Shown: piece after piece, positions 54,817 to 64,000 of the stretch | Layout: each line of letters opens with the position of its first letter | Numbering within the stretch: the first letter of the stretch is position 1 | Assembly (NCBI GenBank): GCA_033977485.1 | Contig: CM066994.1 | Location: 13,699,585 to 13,763,584 of the forward strand | Length of the DNA: 64,000 bases | DNA from: Hydrangea macrophylla | Taxonomy: Eukaryota; Streptophyta; Magnoliopsida; Cornales; Hydrangeaceae | Direction of reading: 5' to 3' | Notes under the pieces: generated by a model | Told to the model about the DNA's origin: nothing | What the model saw: only the letters and a program-made list of their open reading frames with translations | Database searches by the model: none | Translations under genes and position numbers: made by a program

Positions 54817-55231
54817 TTAGTGGTGTCAAACGGGCCGGGCCGGGCTCGGCCAAAGCGGGCTTGACCGGGCTTCGGGCCGGGCTTCACTTAAAATCGGGCC
54901 GGGCCGGGCCGGGCTTGGGAAGGGAGGGGGGATGTCCGCCCCGGACCGGTGGCCCGGGCCTAGCGGGCCGGACATCGGGCCGGGCCGGACGGACTAGCGG
55001 GCTTCCTTTGACTTTTGGCCTTAAAAGTGGTGGGCTTCGGGTCGGGCCGGGCCGGGCATTTTCTTCATTTCGGGCCGCCCGGGCCGGGCCGGGCCATGGA
55101 CGGGAGAATGTGTGTCCACCCCGGCCCGGGGTATGTGAACCGGGCCTAGCGGGCCGGGCCGGACTTTTAGCCCGAAAAAAGCGGGTCGGGCTCGGGCCGG
55201 GCCGGGCCAACCCGGCCCGTTTGACACCTCT
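54817..55231. mobile_element. GC-rich hAT-like MITE, GGGCCGGGCC expansions
   Basis: Ends GGTGTCAAACGGGCCGGGCC and the complement of GGCCCGTTTGACACC pair. ATTTACTC lies on both sides (54809-54816, 55232-55239), an 8-bp duplication as in hAT elements. The interior is built of CGGGCCGGGC units and two GTCC(G/A)CCCCGG(A/C)CCGG blocks. Long ORFs on both strands are a by-product of GC content. Confidence 0.78.
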
Positions 55232-55239
55232 ATTTACTC

Positions 55240-55697
55240 GTATGTAATTCATGAGATTGGCTTAATCATTTTAAAGTGGACACATGAGATAATTTGTAAG
55301 CATTCGTGCATTTTCTTGATGAAAAGGGCAGCATGAAAGCTCTCACAAGTGGTCTTTAGAGTTTCTTTACCCTACAAAGCAGCCCACAATAATTCCCGTG
55401 AAGATGCTTTTTTTCCACGCATGCGTTAAAAAGGCGTCGGCGATGTAGGCACGTTGGAGATTCGGCCACGTGCCTGACACGTGGACAGCTGGCCAGAGAG
55501 GCGTTTGAAGTTAGGCGGAATTTTATCAAAAGATGGGATAGTGAAAGGAGAGAGCAAAAAAAGAGGAGCTGTAACGGTGTCGCATTATAGTGACCCCTTT
55601 GCTAGAAAAATTACATTTACACCCCCTAAACTATGGTTCATTTTTAAACACCCCTAAAATAAAAAGTACTACAACAAACTCATCCTTCAAAATCCCA
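55240..55697. other. Intergenic; possible MULE-type left end at 55608
   Basis: No gene. AAATTACATTTACACCCCCT (about 55609) resembles MULE-type MITE ends. A possible inverse partner lies near 57090-57106, but the flanks give no TSD. Confidence 0.4.
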
Positions 55698-55880
55698 ATA
55701 CAGTGCATTTTTGATTATCCATTACTCACCCAAGCCATTCATTGGCTAGCTGAGTAAGTGGGATCCACAACTCAAAAGGGATAGAATGGGAATGAAATAA
55801 TGGAATAAAGTGGAGAGTCCCACTCATCCAACCTATGAATGGCTTGGATAAACAAATATGGGGTGACCAAAAGTGTATTC
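55698..55880. mobile_element. Small MITE
   Basis: CCAAGCCATTCATTGG (about 55730) faces CCTATGAATGGCTTGG (about 55833), with weaker pairing outward to AATACAGTGCA / GTGTATTCC. Confidence 0.5.
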
Positions 55881-55935
55881 CTTCAACTATTACCAATTTT
55901 CAATAAAATTCCTTTCTAGTTGTTGTCCAAAAAAC

Positions 55936-56493
55936 TAGGGGTGCAACTTGGGCGGGCTAACCCGTGGTCAACCCGGGCCTGGCCCGAAAATTACCGGGCT
56001 TGGGCCCGTAATACTTTCACCATGGGCGGGCTTGGGCAGAAAAATGCAAGCCCGAATTCAATTCGGGCCGAGCTTGGGCAGAATTTGCTAACCCGTGGAA
56101 CCCAAGCCCGAGTCCGAATTCTATATATGTATTTTTTTTGCATTATATTCTAGTATTTTTTAGTGATAATAATACACTATTAGATATTATTCTAGCACTA
56201 AATTAATATATGAATGTTTTTTCTCAAATCTAAACAAAAAAAATAGATTTGATACTCTACATATTGTTATTTACATACTAAAAACTAATTTGCACCAAAA
56301 TTTTTTTGTAATTCGGGCTCAATTCGGGCTCGGGCTCGGGCTCGGGTTGGAGAACAAATTCACAAACCGGGCTCGGGTTGGTAAGTTTGGGTTTATATCG
56401 GGCTCGGGCTCGGGTTTGGGTAGACTGCTTGAATTCGGGCTCGGGCTTGGGCTGAGCCAAAACCCTTTGGGTCCCGCCCGAGTTGCACCCCTA
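55936..56493. mobile_element. hAT-like MITE with (GGGCTC)n
   Basis: Ends TAGGGGTGCAACTTGGGCGG and the complement of CCGCCCGAGTTGCACCCCTA match closely. Flanks CAAAAAAC (55928-55935) and CAAAACAC (56494-56501) are an 8-bp duplication with one mismatch. The right arm has expanded GGGCTC units, the left arm GGGCTTGGGC units. Confidence 0.8.
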
Positions 56494-56647
56494 CAAAACA
56501 CTAACGATTTTGTACTATGTGACCAACACATGTATGATATAAAAGTGTTAATAACATGACAGTTGGTCGTTCAAAATTTTATAATTTACACCTCATTTTG
56601 AGTCGTTCGAAACTTTAGAACAAAAATGCATTAAATTTACGTAGGTA

Positions 56648-56821
56648 ATATTTCACCCACAACTTTCACACAATTTTTTGTACACAACTTATAAAAATGT
56701 GTATATGTGTCTCCTGTGTCACTGTGGGGTCCATTGACATCACATGATGACACAAGAGAGATATCGACATAGTTTTGTGGGTTGTGTATAAAAAGTTGTA
56801 TGAAAGTTATGGGTGAAATAT
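56648..56821. mobile_element. TA-target MITE, 174 bp
   Basis: TA flanks lie at 56646-56647 and 56822-56823. The arms pair over about 45 bp (ATATTTCACCCACAACTTTC and complement). The loop contains GTGTCACTGTGGGGTCCATT, similar to the 9127 and 52731 copies. Confidence 0.78.
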
Positions 56822-56823
56822 TA

Positions 56824-57642
56824 CTCAATTTATGTACAATAAAGGACAATTATTTGTGCAATAAATGATAATTATATTCTAAAATTTTCAACGACTTTAG
56901 GATGGATTAAAAATATTACTCCATTGTAAATATTTTTGTATCATGAGTAGGTCACACATGATACAAAATAATTAATTTTTTTGGACGATATTTTAACAGA
57001 GTGGGTGTTAGTGAAAAATATTAAAGTTGAGGGGCTAATTTGTTTATTATCTTAATTTAGAGAGTATATTTAAAAAAAGTGTCATTGAGGGGGGATGGTG
57101 GTATAATTTACTCTCTTTTTTTTTTTCTCCTTCTTTTTGGGTTTCTTGTTTGTATCTATTTTTTAGAAGTTTTTTTCTTTCACTCTACAACCTCTTTCTC
57201 TGGATATATATCTATAATTTTGTATACGTTGCAGTGTTTAATTCGTTACACTTTCATGATGTGTAGGTCAAAGTCTTGATAGGTGTAAAGACTGAATTGT
57301 TCTTTTGATGGAGGTTTTTTTAGAGTTTGGTGAACGCGGAAGTCTGCGAGAATTAAGAGAGAGAAAGGGTATGGGATTGGATTCCATTAGCATCGAGAAA
57401 ATATTCAATGTAATAATATTGATATATACAATCTCATCTGGATCACAGGAAATATTACTTATATATATAAAAATGCAACATCTGTTCCAATTTTTTTTAA
57501 CCATCTTTGTATATCTAATTTTTTAAACAAAAAACCGTTAAATGCATTAATTGTCTCTTATTAAATATATATATATATATATATATTCTTTAAAATTTGT
57601 CAATTTTACTTTCTTTACCAAGAAGTACTACTCCTTTATTTT
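56824..57642. other. Intergenic, nothing recognised
   Basis: AT-rich DNA with T-rich runs and a (TA)n tract near 57567-57585. Short ORFs show no domain. Confidence 0.5.
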
Positions 57643-57657
57643 AAGTTTAGGAATGAC

Positions 57658-57775
57658 GTTCGAGTCATGGGGAGCGTGGCCACTGGAGTATTCACCCAGC
57701 GCCTTCAGGCCTCGGGGAATTAGTCGAGGTGCGCGCAAGCTGGCCCGGACACTCCCGATTACCAAAAAAAAAAAA
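57658..57775 (+). mobile_element. 5'-truncated SINE, perfect 15-bp TSD
   Basis: Starts exactly at the B box GTTCGAGTC and matches 53749-53864 at nearly every base. An A-tail follows. The duplication AAGTTTAGGAATGAC (57643-57657, 57776-57790) is exact, so the truncation happened during insertion. Confidence 0.9.
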
Positions 57776-57979
57776 AAGTTTAGGAATGACAATGTTGAAA
57801 AGTGAGTAAAAAATATGCATTTAATAGTCAAAGTGCATGTTCTTTAGCTTTGAAACTAAAAAAGAAAAAAACAATTGATCAATAAAAATGGGACAGAGGT
57901 AGTATATTTTTCATAAAATTTGAATAGATATTTGTCTAGATACGAAAATATTCTAGTCCTTCTCTCTAAAAAGAACTCT

Positions 57980-58430
57980 TTCAGCCACCATCAACTCGAT
58001 CCAAGGGCTCTCCCTATATGGGAAAGCGCTTGACCCTCCTGTTTATTAGTGTCTCTCTTAGGAGGGTAATATTGTCCTTCTTTCTGAGGAATCTGTCCCT
58101 CTATGAGGGTTTTTTTTTTTTGGTACATGTTTCCACACTTGATCTCCTTACTCTCCTTGTTTCTCGATCAGATCTGGTTACTCCCAAATGTGATGTTTTG
58201 GTGAGATCTTATCGCAGTTGCAGCAAGTGTTTCAGCGATCTCTTTTGTGGGTCTCATTGACTTCCCCCCTTAGTCTCGAGTTACTCCACATATAATTTTA
58301 TTTAGGATTGGAGAGATTGCACGTAGTGTGGTTAAATAAGAGTGTGTTTCTTAATTTTCATGTATTTTTTCACTTCTTTATGCTAGTACTGATTCCTTTT
58401 GGAATCTGCTAACCCCCCCAAAAAAAATAG
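57980..58430 (+). mobile_element. LINE-like non-LTR remnant, plus strand
   Basis: It begins near AAGGGCTCTCCCTATATGGG (about 58001) and ends GCTAGTACTGATTCCTTTTG with GAATCTGCT (about 58385-58410). It shares both ends with 33706-34620 (-). No reverse transcriptase is visible. Confidence 0.45.
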
Positions 58431-59080
58431 TTAACTTAAAGCTACTTTGGAGTCGCTTTTTTTCTTCATAAAAAAGAGAGTGAAAAGAGTATAGAGTTTT
58501 ATTGACTTGTGGTTCCACGTTATCAAAATAACAATTTTATTGAATATTTTCTCCTAAATATGGAGAAATTATTGCACGATCGTGAATTATCAACTCCATC
58601 ATCTGATGTTGTGGTTTTGATAGCAGAGCAGTCATGATCAGTTTGTGGCACATTTGATATCTTATTTGTGATTCCGACCACCATATCAGAGGGCTCATCT
58701 GATGTTCTAGTACCACACAATTATTTCTTATCAACATGGGATAGAGATTGAAATTTGAAAATGTTGGGTCAGTCAAATGAGCTTGTGTCCAAGGCTTTTT
58801 TTAGTTGAGACCTGTGATTTGGGAGAATGAGATTTTGACAAGTCTTTATAGTTCGTTGTCAAATAATCTGGTAAGACAAACACTTATAAGATATAAATAA
58901 ATATCTACACGTGTGTATTAAGATTCAAATAATGTAATATAATTAAAGTCAAAATTAAAGGTTATGGAGGTAGGTGCCTAATTTTTTTTGCTGTGTGCAA
59001 GCAAGATACATGCTGAAGGATTATCGGTAGCACTTTAATGCAGCACTCATGTGGGTGCAGCAGGATTATAGTAATTTCTT

Positions 59081-59117
<37 letters not shown>

Positions 59118-59320
59118 TTCAAAAAAAGCAACAAAAATATTTTATTTTGTAGTTCTGCATATTAGTACTGCTTAAATGACGTTGAAGATCCTTGCCCACG
59201 TCACATTCACATAAAATAAAGAATATCATATAAATGTGCATGTCATTGAGAATTTGAGAGCTTATGTCATCATTCCACGTATACAATGTGATTTTCTACT
59301 ATAAAAACGTTTGATATTAA
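58431..59320. other. Intergenic, nothing recognised
   Basis: No gene. A 32-base T run occupies 59083-59114. TAATGCAGCACTCAT / ATGTGGGTGCAGCA near 59036-59062 may be a small decayed hairpin. Confidence 0.5.
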
Positions 59321-59951
59321 CGCGTCGTTTGTTTCGACGTAAAATGTTTTACATTGAAAAAAATTTTACAAGTAAGATATTCTCATGTAAAACAATTGTC
59401 ATTGCATTTGTTTTTCGGTGTTTGGCAAATGATCAAAACATTTTCTGGAAAATATTTTCTGGTGTTTGGTACGATTTAAAAAACCAAAAATTTTAAATCC
59501 ATACACTGTTTTTTTTCCAGCAAAAGCATACATAAATAAATCCATACAAACATAATTTTTTTTTCACAGTAGATAATTAAAAAGGCCAAAAAGCTTTGAC
59601 AATTACAATTGAAATTCCTTTTAACCACCACAACCTGCAACAATACTTTTTAAGATCACTCAAAAGCTAAAAAATAATTATATATTCCAGGCACCAAACA
59701 CAACTTTAAAAATTAAAAGTATCATCACCATAAAGATATCAATCCAAACAATCCACAACCCACACAACTTGAATCCTACTCAACCGATACTAGAAATTAA
59801 AAGTATTATATATAATCAAATAAGGTTCTCAATTTTAAAAAGAAAAACAGAGTAAAAAAGGACACAAACATATACTAAGAACCATAAAAAGTCTAAGGCA
59901 ACTGCTTTTGGAAATTCTCAAGCCAAAGCTTTCGAAGCCTATGATATTTTG

Positions 59952-60880
59952 CTAAAAAGGCCCTTGCAAGCATTTCATTCTGCACCAAATAATCAAAAGC
60001 TGAGGCCAGAAATTCCTCATCAAAATCTTCAGCATTCTTACCTCTTCATAGAGATTGCCGACAACAAGACGATCCTCAGTCAATTTGCCAAGCGCAATAG
60101 CAACCTCTCCAATTCTATCAGAAATCTTACCAAGTGAATCATCTTCGATATAAGTTGTACGATTTCTCTTACGATGTTGTCTTGATTGGGATGAGGTTGT
60201 ACTTAACGAGCTTGTTTGTTTTCCACCCTCCTTCTCTTTTGGGACTTCTTCAAGACCAATGTCTTCATCCAAATCCACAGGTATTGACTCAAGTTGAGGT
60301 CTACTTTCTAGGTTTATATAACCAAAAGACTTGGCAAAATTTCCTTTTGCTCGGTCCTTACCAACAACTAGAGCCATTTCATCAAATATCTCTATTTTCT
60401 TGTTAAGATACTTTTCATAACTCGAATTTGCCTGTTGACGATATAGCAGTATAATGATTAATAGGCAAATAGTATAGTAGTAATTACCTAAGAAAGATCC
60501 AAAAAAAAAAAAATATTAATAATAATAATAATCATAAGAAATACATACCTGGACATATTCATCATAGACACTTGGACTAGCAGTGATCATCTTCAAGCTA
60601 TCATCCCACCCCAATCCAGTTTTATCTAAACGAAGTTTCTCTATAAGGGACCATGAACTTCTTAAAGTTCTAAGATGATGCTCCACATGGGTAGATAAGC
60701 ATTCAACTCCATATTGCTCTTTTACGGCATTTGCTACCCGAGTAAAAGAGCTAATTCTATATACGTTGTTGGGTTTATTCCCATTTTCACCTCATCAGCA
60801 AGAATTTCCAACAACATGCGCTCCATTGGTTTTGTCCACCTAAATTGCTTACTCTTGACAACTTCTCCTTTTTTGCTCAT
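59952..60880 (-). pseudogene. PIF/Harbinger Myb/SANT-like ORF1, one frameshift
   Basis: Two exons: 60549-60880 and 59952-60431, with GT..AG borders (CAG|GTATGT; CAACAG|GCAAAT). The product would be about 270 residues. The N-terminus (KQFRWTKPMERMLLEILADE) and the following region ending WSLIEKLR and WDDSLKMI are a trihelix/Myb_DNA-bind_3-type domain. The C-terminal part is acidic with an RQHRKRNR nuclear-localisation-like cluster. In this family ORF1 helps bring the transposase to DNA and into the nucleus. A single missing base in the run at 60784-60787 breaks the frame; exon phase is consistent only if one base is lost there. Confidence 0.78.
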
Positions 60881-61125
60881 TTCTATTCCACCAATTTAAT
60901 TTGCAAGTTAATTTAAAACAAATGCATCTACTAAGGTCAAACAATAAACCTCAAAACATAAAAGTTAATTATAAACCTCATTGTTAACAATAAGAACTTA
61001 ACATCTAAAGAACAAAGTTCATTGCGTTACCAATAAGTAAATATCAAACAGTAAACCTCATTGTAATATAGTCTCAAAACATCAAACAATAAACCTCATT
61101 GTTATATAATCTCAAACCATAAAAG

Positions 61126-62485
61126 TTAATTATTCCTTCTGCTTCTATAGTCGACAAACATTGCATGTGCTATGGCATCTCTTTTCATAATCCAACCCCT
61201 ATTCTCCGCCCTCTCTTCTCTTTGTGTTAGTTGGACTCTTTCACCTTGAGATTGAAACTCTTGATTGACAACTTGCATAATTAAGTCATTTGGATCGACT
61301 CCCATTATATAGTTGTGTAAGATACAACATGCTAGCACCACATCTACTTAGATTGTATACTTCCAAAAGGGCTCTGCGTCGAGCACACGAAAGCGTTTCT
61401 TCAAAACTCCAAAACAACGTTCAATTGTGGTTCGCAAAGAAGAGTGATGAAGGTTGAATAGCTCTCTTTCATTTTCAGGAGGGTGATTACTGTACTCCTT
61501 TAAGTGATATCGAACACCACGATATAGAGGAATGAACCCATTTCGAATACCGTACCCCGAATCCACAAGATAATATTTATCTATAATTTAAGAAGAGTTG
61601 TTATAGTTTATTATCCATTTTTATTATGATAATAGGAAAACATCACGATAAGTTAATACCTTTAGGGACTTGAAGGCCCCTTGGCCTTGAAAGTGCATCA
61701 TTTAGTACACGTAAATCGTGTGCCAATCCTTCCCATCCAGAGAGCACGTATGTGAACTTTAGGTCAAAGGAGACTGTAGCGAGGACATTTTGTGTTGTTG
61801 TCCCCTTTCGACCACGAAATCTTCCTTGAAGTTCAAGGGGGACAGATGCACGAACATGTGTCCCGTCAATAGCTCCCAAACAATCCTATTTTAATTAGTT
61901 ATAGAAAATGTTAGACTAGAGATTTGTTTTTATAATTTAAAAGCATAATTCACATCATCCTTAATTGTTACTCACAGAAAACCACGGGTAAAATCTTAGA
62001 TTTTGCCGTATTTCTAGAGGAGTGGGAGTGGAACTATCTGGCTGTCTTATCACATCTGGATACAACTTTAAGATTGCATCAAGAACAATTAGAAAGTATC
62101 GATGAACCGTTTCTATTGACCTAAAGAAACGTGAACCAATCACCCAAAATCTTACATTATGACCAAGTAGATGAAGAAATATGATCACTTGTTCGATCAC
62201 AGACATGTGAATTGTTGCCTGCAACAGGTTTTTCCTTTCAAGAGTATCACATAACTCAAAAAATGCAGTAGGGCTCATACGTATTTGATCTATACAATGA
62301 GCTTCACTGCAACATAATATGCTATTAATATAATTCTCCCTTTCCTGACTCCTATCAATACGAGGTTCCTTAGGTATCCTAGATCTATAGGCTTTAATAA
62401 CTGCAAAACTTGCAACTATAACTGAAGTGGCAGCTCCTACTACTACTGCACGAGTGATAATTCCTTCCTCTGTATTTTGGTTCAT
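61126..62485 (-). pseudogene. PIF/Harbinger transposase (HARBI1/DDE_4-like), one stop
   Basis: Three exons: 61976-62485, 61660-61885 and 61126-61580. Borders are GTGAG..TAG and GTATT..TAG, with joins in frame, about 396 codons. Exon 1 has the helical N-terminal region with CDTLERKN and VIIFLHLLGHNVR. Catalytic residues of the DDE nuclease are D177 (GAIDGTH), D252 (LVDSGYG) and E299 (TIERCFGVLKKRF). GWEGLAHDLRVL and ACCILHNYI family motifs are present. An in-frame TAA at 61348-61350 (codon 323; a Gln codon would differ by one C-to-T) removes the last ~70 residues. Some short ORFs called here begin at internal GTG codons and are not separate genes. Confidence 0.85.
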
Positions 62486-64000
62486 CTACACAAACCCACG
62501 AAAGTCATAAAGTTATTTATGTCATAAAGTTATTTATGCGTGTGTCAGTACTCATTACGGGCATATGAAAAATATTGGCAAATTAAAACTACAAATTTAA
62601 GCTTCATTAAAATCATTAGCAATTTAAATCAAAGAGTCTAAAACCGATTTGGGAAGCATAGCAGTTGTAAAAAAGCACAAGACTCTAAAGCCGGACAACT
62701 GTACATCACCATGTGAATTATTTAGGTGTACCTAGCATTACTGGGGGAAAAAAACAAAATATGAACCTAAAATCGTATCAGCTTCAAGAAAACATAATAA
62801 ACAGTCCATCAAGATAATTTCTAAAGCTCAATCATGAATTTTAAAACAATTAATGATTGAATTTCACACACGTACCATGTTAAAAAAATAAATAAATAAA
62901 AACTATACACCGTAGAGAAATTCATTATCCTGCAAAATCTTAAAATAGGATCATCAGATATATAAGGCATGAACTATGAAACTATAATAGCTAAACATTG
63001 AGCTTTCTCATATGGAAATTTTGTATTTGAAGCTCGATTATGCATACCATAGATAAGAAAAAGGTTGTCTCAAATTATCAACCAAAAGCAAATCATTGTT
63101 CTTCACAAACTGGGGGATACATAAGGACAAATATAAAAATAACTACTACTCCATAAAAGATCATCTCCAAATAACAAATTCATAACAAGTTAAATCTAAT
63201 TTATTACTTGGACTTGGAGTGATCTGTGGAGTCAATGGGGTATTGTATTCAGCAATTGGTCACTACTATTATCTAACTGGTGATTATTACAATTTGTATT
63301 CGAGGGGATGAGGTTAGGGCCACAAAACAGATTTATGAACTACCCCCTTTCAATACGTATATTGAAACAAATTTAGAAAATCAAAACTAGCAAACAAGCA
63401 CTAATCGAATATAGAAACATATATATATATATTTATATTTATATGTGTGTGTGTGTATATATATAGAAACAGATCGAATATAGACCAATCGAATATAGAA
63501 ATAGAGAGTGAAGCAGATCGATTAAAACAGATCAATAGAAATAGATCAATAAAAATAGACCAATAGAAACAGAGAATGAAACACGTATATATATGTATAA
63601 ATATATGTGTATATATATATATGCAAACACCGTAGAGAACAGATCGATTCAACTGATAAATAGAAACATATCGATTTGGAAATGAAAAGTACTTGAGAAC
63701 GATCGATGATCCTGTTGAGGACAGAGAGAATCAAGCACTGAAACTCTAGATTCGAAGAAGTTGTGTTGAATCTTCCATGGCTGCTGAGAAAGAACTCTAG
63801 CTTTGGCTCTCAGTCGTTTCGTTCGTGAGAGTTGTGAGAGAGTCCCGATCGAGTAGTGTCAAATGATTTACGGGTATTTTAAAGGTAAGTCATTTTTCAT
63901 TGTTTAGAGTAAAATGCTTTTCAAGTAAAATATTTTACCTACTTATTAGGGTAGCCAAACACCAGAAAATGTAAAAATTATTTTCCAGAAAATATTTTAC
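62486..64000. other. 5' flank of the transposase inside the PIF element
   Basis: No further gene. It includes CA/TA-rich microsatellite DNA (63415-63625) with repeated CAGATCGAT / ACCAATAGAAA phrases, a transcription-start-like purine region near 63660-63860, and the inverted subterminal blocks at the right edge. Confidence 0.55.

Larger units (their letters stand above)
59321..64000 (-). mobile_element. PIF/Harbinger DNA transposon, right end outside the window
   Basis: The left end CGCGTCGTTTGTTTCGACGT follows TTAA, fitting the 3-bp TWA target preference of PIF/Harbinger. Subterminal sequence GTAAAATGTTTTACATTG and CATTTTCTGGTGTTTGG-type blocks recur inverted near 63900-64000 (AAATATTTTACC, CCAAACACCAGAAAATG). 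The right terminus must therefore lie just past 64000. Two minus-strand genes, a Myb-like ORF and a DDE transposase, are the expected pair. Each carries one disabling change. Confidence 0.8.

Noticed and set aside
54735..55252. Long ORFs on both strands (170 and 122 residues)
   Set aside because: They exist only because the GGGCCGGGCC repeats lack stops; composition is Gly/Ala/Arg/Pro on both strands.
55608..57108. Single 1.5-kb MULE enclosing the hAT MITE
   Set aside because: The putative ends resemble each other only weakly and the flanks give no 9-bp duplication.

Overview
The window is nuclear DNA of a flowering plant, most likely a eudicot with a large, repeat-rich genome. The evidence is an intron-containing NAC transcription factor gene, Ty1/copia elements primed by initiator-methionine tRNA, long LTRs of a TGTAACACCC...GTGACA type, a PIF/Harbinger transposon, a tRNA-derived SINE and many MITEs. 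I cannot name the species. No rRNA, functional tRNA, CRISPR, plasmid or phage feature is visible.

Regions. 1-10.1 kb: gene-free AT-rich DNA packed with small inverted-repeat transposons, including a 1.07-kb Mutator-like palindrome (7378-8452) with a 9-bp target duplication, and an old local duplication. 10.9-11.6 kb: a copia-type solo LTR. 11.75-27.15 kb: one uninterrupted nest of six solo LTRs, each with a perfect 5-bp target site duplication (TSD). 27.6-30.3 kb: a non-autonomous copia-like element beside two other LTR-like repeats. 30.6-35.3 kb: MITEs and LINE-like remnants. 35.29-48.50 kb: an old copia element (+) whose 3' LTR is split by a younger copia element (-, 40079-48439). 49.68-51.80 kb: the only convincing host gene, a three-exon NAC gene on the minus strand of the RD26/ANAC019/ANAC055 type, with three CACGTG boxes upstream. 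52.7-58.4 kb: MITEs, a full-length and a truncated SINE copy, and two very GC-rich hAT-like MITEs. 59.3 kb to the right edge: a PIF/Harbinger element with a Myb-like ORF and a DDE transposase, each broken by one lesion.

How the parts relate. Transposon history dominates. The nesting gives a clear order: the A-family LTR first, then B and C into A, then D (same family as A), E and F into C. Several of these LTR families carry arrays of short palindromes, in most families centred on TCGA, spaced mostly about 20 or 25 bp apart. The flanking letters differ by family (CAGTCGACTG, CAATCGATTG, GGATCGATCC). This shared design with changing sequence is the most unusual signal in the window, and I know of no described function. 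The in-frame stops in the transposon ORFs can all be explained by C-to-T or G-to-A transitions, as expected for methylated transposon DNA.

All coordinates, TSDs and splice sites were read by eye. Family names follow recognisable motifs, not database searches.
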